The notes below the pieces were generated by a model. That model saw only the letters and a program-made list of their open reading frames with translations, ran no database searches and had not been told where the DNA came from. Positions 57,186-64,000 of a stretch of 64,000 nt of DNA are shown here, one piece after another. The translations under genes and the position numbers were made by a program. Every line of letters starts with the position of its first letter. The stretch's first letter is position 1. Origin of the DNA: Sulfitobacter sp. W027 (lineage in GTDB: Bacteria; Pseudomonadota; Alphaproteobacteria; Rhodobacterales; Rhodobacteraceae); contig NZ_CP083564.1 of NCBI RefSeq assembly GCF_025143985.1, positions 2,258,501-2,322,500 on the forward strand. The letters are read 5' to 3'.

Positions 57186-58220
57186 TCAGCCGTCGCGATC
57201 AAGCGCCTCCAGCCCGTGGCGCGCAAAAACCGGGACATATTGCCCTAATCTTAGCCCATATTCGGGGTTGGATGCGTTGCCATCCAACGCGCGTTTCAGC
57301 ACACCTTGAATGATCGCCGCCATGCGGAAGAAGCAAAAGGCGAGGTAATAGCCGAAGTTATCGATCCCCTTCAGCCTGCGCCGGCGGCAATAGGCGGCGA
57401 TAAACTCCGCATCCGTGGGCAGGCCAAGCGCCTTGCGGTCCACTCCGGCCAAGCCGCGCCCCTCGGCGCCCACGGGCATCTGCCATTGCATGATAACGGC
57501 GGCGAGATCGGCAAAGGGGTGGCCGATGGTGGACAACTCCCAATCCAAAACCGCGCGGCAGGCGGTGCCATGGGTGTCAAAGATCATGTTGTCGATGCGA
57601 TAATCACCGTGGACCAGCGTGCGCTGCCCGTCATCCTTGGGCAGCTCTTCGACCAAACGCTGCATCAGCGCATCCATATCCGGCTGGGGCTCCGTCTCGG
57701 ACGCCCGGTACTGCTTTGACCAGCGGCCTACTTGTCGTTCAAAATAGTTGCCCGGAGGGCCGTAGTCCGACAGACCAACCGCGTCGATATCCACCTCATG
57801 CAGGGCGGCCAACACGCCGTTCATCTCATCCATGACCGCGCCGCGCTCCGCCGGGGTCAGTTCCGGCAGGGTCGGATCGTTGAAATTGCGGCCCGGCACG
57901 TGGTCCATCACATAGAACATCGAGCCGATGACGCTTTCATCCTCGCAGAGCAAATGCATCCGCACGACCGGCACCTGACTGTCGGCCAATGCCTTTTGGA
58001 CCCGAAACTCACGGTCGACCGCGTGGGCCGATTTGAGCAGCGTTCCCGGTGGCTTACGGCGCAGAACATAGTCATGCGCAGGAGTCGAGAGCAGGAAGGT
58101 GGGGTTTGATTGCCCCGACTGAAACTTGGTCACCTCAAGCGGCCCGGCAAAGCCCGGCAGATTCTTTTCCAGCCAACGGCAGACCGCCGCCTCGTCCAAT
58201 GTTTGCGTGTCCGTGCTCAT
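57186..58220 (-). CDS. ACAD11-type phosphotransferase (APH fold)
   Basis: A 344-residue kinase-fold protein of the APH/ACAD10-11 N-terminal group: FQSGQSNPTFLL near residue 28, YVLRRKPPGTLL lysine, VHGDYRIDNMIF catalytic Asp and AVLDWELSTIGHP metal Asp. In mammals this domain is fused to ACAD; in bacteria the related LvaA phosphorylates a hydroxyacyl-CoA. Here it is separate, 4 bases before nitronate monooxygenase upstream. Confidence 0.88.
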   Translation of the reverse strand: MSTDTQTLDEAAVCRWLEKNLPGFAGPLEVTKFQSGQSNPTFLLSTPAHDYVLRRKPPGTLLKSAHAVDREFRVQKALADSQVPVVRMHLLCEDESVIGSMFYVMDHVPGRNFNDPTLPELTPAERGAVMDEMNGVLAALHEVDIDAVGLSDYGPPGNYFERQVGRWSKQYRASETEPQPDMDALMQRLVEELPKDDGQRTLVHGDYRIDNMIFDTHGTACRAVLDWELSTIGHPFADLAAVIMQWQMPVGAEGRGLAGVDRKALGLPTDAEFIAAYCRRRRLKGIDNFGYYLAFCFFRMAAIIQGVLKRALDGNASNPEYGLRLGQYVPVFARHGLEALDRDG

Positions 58221-59209
58221 TGCGCAAACTCCGCAGCCAGCCGGGCACCAGCGGCGCGGTATTCAGCTTCGATCCGATCCACCAGTTCAGCCACCCCGCC
58301 GATCTGTTTGACCGCACCAATGCCCTGCCCCGCGCCCCAGATTTCCTTCCATGCCTTAGGCTTGGACGACCCGGAGCCGAAGTTCATCGAAGAGGCGTCC
58401 GCCGAGGGCAGATCGTCAGGGTCCAGCCCCGCCGCCACAATCGAAGGCCGCAGATAGTTGCCCGACACCCCGGTGAAGAGCGAAGAGGTCACGATGTCAT
58501 CCGCCCCGCCCGAAACGATCATGTCTTTGTAACCGGGCACGGCATTAGCTTCCTTCGTCGCGATGAAAGCCGAGCCCATATAGCCCAAGTCCGCCCCCAT
58601 GGCCCGCGCAGCCAAAAGCCCCTCGCCCGTGGCCAATGCCCCCGAGAGCAGAAGCGGTCCATCGAACCATTCACGAATTTCGCGGATCAAAGCAAAGGGC
58701 GACTGCGGTCCCGCGTGCCCCCCGGCCCCGGCGGCCACAGCAATCAGCCCATCCGCGCCTTTCTCAATCGCTTTGCGGGCAAAGCGGTTGTTGATGATGT
58801 CATGTAACACCACCCCGCCACAGGAATGCGCGGCCTCATTCACTTCCACCCGCGCGCCCAGCGAGGTAATCCAGATCGGCACCTTATGTTTGACGCAAAT
58901 CTCAAGGTCCCGCTCCAACCGCGCGTTGGAGCGGTGCACGATCTGGTTCACCGCAAAGGGCGCCGCAGGCCGGTCCGGGTTCTCTTGATTGTGCTTGTCC
59001 AAGTCTTCGGTGATCTGGATGAGCCACGCGTCAAGCAGCGGCGGCTCGCCCTCCGCCTCGCGTGCGTTCAGGGCTGGAAACGACCCGACAATGCCCGCCT
59101 TACATTGCGCAATGACCAGTTCCGGCCCCGAAAGGATGAACATAGGCGATGCGACCAAGGGCAGGCGCAGACCACGCAGGGCTTGGGGTAGATGGCTGTC
59201 GTCACGCAT
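58217..59209 (-). CDS. Nitronate monooxygenase-family flavoenzyme
   Basis: A 330-residue FMN TIM-barrel. The N-terminus LRLPLVASPMFILSG, the AAGAGGHAGPQSPFALI loop, and DLGYMGSAFIATKEA match class II NMO/enoyl reductase-like proteins. True nitronate activity cannot be assumed; many members are 2-enoyl reductases or unknown. It overlaps the phosphotransferase by 4 bases. Confidence 0.88.
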   Translation of the reverse strand: MRDDSHLPQALRGLRLPLVASPMFILSGPELVIAQCKAGIVGSFPALNAREAEGEPPLLDAWLIQITEDLDKHNQENPDRPAAPFAVNQIVHRSNARLERDLEICVKHKVPIWITSLGARVEVNEAAHSCGGVVLHDIINNRFARKAIEKGADGLIAVAAGAGGHAGPQSPFALIREIREWFDGPLLLSGALATGEGLLAARAMGADLGYMGSAFIATKEANAVPGYKDMIVSGGADDIVTSSLFTGVSGNYLRPSIVAAGLDPDDLPSADASSMNFGSGSSKPKAWKEIWGAGQGIGAVKQIGGVAELVDRIEAEYRAAGARLAAEFAQ

Positions 59210-59239
59210 GGGCGCTCTCCGTCTGAATTTTCGTATGTG

Positions 59240-60061
59240 TCATGACAAGGCCCTTTCAAAAATATTCGGGCCTGACATCACGTTGATGCCGCCGCTGACC
59301 GGGATCACCGCCCCGGTGACATAAGCCCCGCCGCGCCCGCATAGGAACAGCATGCAGCCCGCGATATCCTCATCGCGGCCAACGCGGCCCAGCGGCACGT
59401 CTTGGCCCACGGCCTTGCGCGTTGTCTCATCCTGCGTGGCAAAGGCGGTCATACGCGACACGAACGGGCCTGGTGCCAGCGCGTTCACGGTGATCCCCTC
59501 CCCGGCCAATTCCTTGGCAAGGATCTTGCTCAGATGGATCACCGCGGCCTTGGAGGCCGCATAGCTATAAGCCCCATCCCCCATCTCTCGCTCGCCCATG
59601 ACCGAGCCGACGTTGACTACCCGTGCCGGATCATCCGCCGTGGCCCCGGACCGCAGAAGGGGAAGCAGCTTTTGCGTCAGATCAAAGAGACCGGCCACAT
59701 TCACGCCCATGACTTTGTCCCATGCAGCAAAGGGAAATTGCCCCAGCGGCGCGCCCCAAGTCACCCCGGCGTTGTTCATCAGAATATGAAGCTGGTCGCA
59801 GCGCGACTGAACCTCGGCCAGCAGCGCATCGACGCCCTCTTCGCTGCTGACATTTCCAGCGAAACCTTCGGCGCTGCCACGCGCGTTGAGGGCGTTCAAC
59901 TCTGCCGCCACCGTTTCGCAGGCTTCACCCGTCCGACTGGCCAGCAAAACCCGAGCACCGGCCCGCACCAAAGCTTCGGCAGCCATACGGCCGATCCCCG
60001 TGGCGCCACCTGTGATGAGCGCGGTTTTTCCCTCCAGCCCAAAGAGTGTCTTGATATCCAT
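59240..60061 (-). CDS. Short-chain dehydrogenase/reductase
   Basis: A 273-residue SDR with TGGATGIGRM, NNAGVTWG, the SVMGE Ser region and YAASKAA Tyr/Lys. First gene of the reverse-strand lipid run; 30 bases before nitronate monooxygenase. Probably acts on a hydroxyacyl or keto intermediate. Confidence 0.9.
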   Translation of the reverse strand: MDIKTLFGLEGKTALITGGATGIGRMAAEALVRAGARVLLASRTGEACETVAAELNALNARGSAEGFAGNVSSEEGVDALLAEVQSRCDQLHILMNNAGVTWGAPLGQFPFAAWDKVMGVNVAGLFDLTQKLLPLLRSGATADDPARVVNVGSVMGEREMGDGAYSYAASKAAVIHLSKILAKELAGEGITVNALAPGPFVSRMTAFATQDETTRKAVGQDVPLGRVGRDEDIAGCMLFLCGRGGAYVTGAVIPVSGGINVMSGPNIFERALS

Positions 60062-60190
60062 GTCCTGCCTCCCAGCATCGGCCTTGGCGTTACTGTGACA
60101 GGGCAGTGGGCGGGGTCAAGCGGGTGGCACGCAGCCGGCTGAGTAACCGGGCGTCAAAACGATTTTAGAAAGAGAATACCCTTCCCAACG

Positions 60191-60227
60191 CAAAACCGCC
60201 GCTGCATGTTATGCAGCGGCGGTTTTG
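60191..60227 (-). terminator. rRNA operon terminator
   Basis: Perfect 17-bp stem (60191-60207 with 60211-60227) with a 3-base loop, 43 bases after the 5S gene. No tRNA lies between the 5S and this hairpin. Confidence 0.9.
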
Positions 60228-60269
60228 AATGATCATCGTAGAGAGATACTGATTATCAGGAACTTATTA

Positions 60270-60387
60270 GGTTTGGCGATGACCTACTCTCCCACGTCTT
60301 AAGACGCAGTACCATCGGCGCTACGGCACTTAACGGCTGGGTTCGGGATGGGACCAGGTGTTTTGCTCGCGCTATGATCACCAAACC
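60270..60387 (-). rRNA. rrf: 5S ribosomal RNA
   Basis: About 118 bases with the paired ends ggtttgg/ccaaacc, the conserved central segment (cccatcccgaacccagccg on the minus strand) and loop E region (gatggtactgcgtc). Ends are set by the terminal helix and could move by 1-2 bases. Confidence 0.93.
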
Positions 60388-60568
60388 AAATAAATTCCTG
60401 ACGCGCTTTGCTCTGCAGAGCGACGGCGGGAGGCAGGGTATCCGTAGGATGCCCGTTCCCGCACCGTCTCCATTGGAGCGCAAAGCGTTTGTTTTCCAAG
60501 TCATGTACAACTGATTGTATGTGTATGCTTTTGATTGATAAGTTGAAGTCTTGCTTCTACTGGATCAA
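60388..60568 (-). other. 23S-5S spacer
   Basis: A 180-base transcribed spacer; no tRNA or gene seen. Confidence 0.8.
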
Positions 60569-63399
<2,831 letters not shown>

Positions 63400-64000
63400 T
63401 GATCCAGAAAAAGCAGGACTTGGCGTCTCGCGCGAAGATCAGAAGCTGGTAAGAAACTGATCCTCTTATTCTGCATCAAAAGCATACTTTTACCCGCCCA
63501 GACTGTCGTCTGGACAATGAGCGATGCAGATAGCGAACCGTCCGTGCAGGAGGTCCGCGTCATCGCTCTGGTTAGTGTACTTGACTTGGACAACATATTC
63601 GTTTCGGTCGCGATATGTCCGACAGGCCGAGGAAACAGCCCGTCAAACACCGGCCCCGAAGGGCAGCAACCGAGATCATCCCCTAACGCGGGGCGATCAA
63701 ACATGTTGTTAGTATCTCTCTTTACGATGTCAATTCGTCCAGATTGGACGAGCAAAAGCGCCGTAGCGCTCTTGCTGATCTAATCTGTCAGCAGTCTTTA
63801 AACCAGTCTGGCAGTTGTGTCCGATACTCAAAGTTAACCGACTTTGCTCGGAGCACATTCAACTTTGCATCCCGTATCGGACTGCGGTTAATGGTACGGT
63901 AGGCTTTCGTCCGCGCCCGTTTCCATTCGAGGTCAGGCAAGGTTGCCAACCGTTCGTAGAAGCGCCCAGCATCTGTTGTCGCCTTTGCCCAAATGTTACC
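63400..64000 (-). other. 16S-23S spacer (partial)
   Basis: The 600 bases upstream of the 23S carry no tRNA that I can fold; tRNA-Ala and tRNA-Ile probably lie past the right edge, closer to the 16S gene. The open frames here overlap rRNA and are not real genes. Several short hairpins (gtccagattggac, agcgccgtagcgct) are typical of processing signals. Confidence 0.75.

Noticed and set aside
63400..64000. tRNA genes in the 16S-23S spacer
   Set aside because: No cloverleaf with a matching acceptor stem and CCA could be found in this part; they probably lie beyond the right edge.

Overview
The window is GC-rich alphaproteobacterial chromosome. Gene content and protein style point to the Roseobacter group of Rhodobacterales, perhaps near Sulfitobacter. 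Signs are a short alphaproteobacterial MetG, a PutA without its own DNA-binding domain beside an Lrp-type PutR, a type III-fold ornithine decarboxylase, a class III alcohol dehydrogenase, several tripartite carboxylate transporter genes and a fused indolepyruvate oxidoreductase. The genus is an inference from protein style; no search was run.

Layout. 1-4.4 kb: the tail of an unknown gene, metG, a PAS-domain ORF and a MHYT-type membrane histidine kinase. 4.44-11.44 kb: an integrated element of about 7.0 kb inserted at the 3' end of tRNA-Leu(UAA). It is bounded by a 16-bp direct repeat (4422-4437 and 11427-11442) and carries a tyrosine integrase, two tandem paralogous proteins of unknown function, an AlpA-type regulator, a chain of overlapping small genes including two winged-helix/HTH proteins, a cysteine-rich putative zinc protein, and a cargo pair (a secreted protein with a lysozyme-inhibitor-like C-terminus and a membrane-anchored protein). 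11.5-23.1 kb: putR/putA, an M20 amidohydrolase, a rhomboid protease, a GFA-family protein, a DUF2235 hydrolase, an orphan CoxL-like molybdenum hydroxylase, ornithine decarboxylase and an Lrp regulator. 23.2-37.7 kb: valS, a crotonase, two aminotransferases, an MsbA-like exporter, a glycosyltransferase, ygfZ, efp, cobQ and glutathione-dependent formaldehyde dehydrogenase.

37.7-46.4 kb: a tight five-gene operon (tctC-tctB-tctA-atuA-DUF4387) that looks like an uptake-plus-catabolism unit for an unknown organic acid, then an Lrp regulator divergent from the fused 2-oxoacid:ferredoxin oxidoreductase. 46.4-53.8 kb: a cupin protein, a response regulator, small secreted proteins and the histidine genes hisB-hisH and hisA-hisF-hisE, split by a reverse-strand DUF2147 gene. 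54-60.1 kb: a lipid/acyl-CoA cluster (ACAD10/11-like acyl-CoA dehydrogenase, SDRs, thioesterase II, ACAD11-type phosphotransferase, nitronate monooxygenase) that resembles the parts list of the 4-hydroxyacyl-CoA (levulinate, Lva) route. 60.2-64 kb: the 3' part of an rRNA operon on the minus strand (5S, complete 23S, part of the 16S-23S spacer).

The best candidates for something undescribed are the tRNA-Leu element, especially its tandem paralog pair with an almost identical 108-bp 3' end and its secreted cargo pair, and the AtuA/DUF4387 operon.
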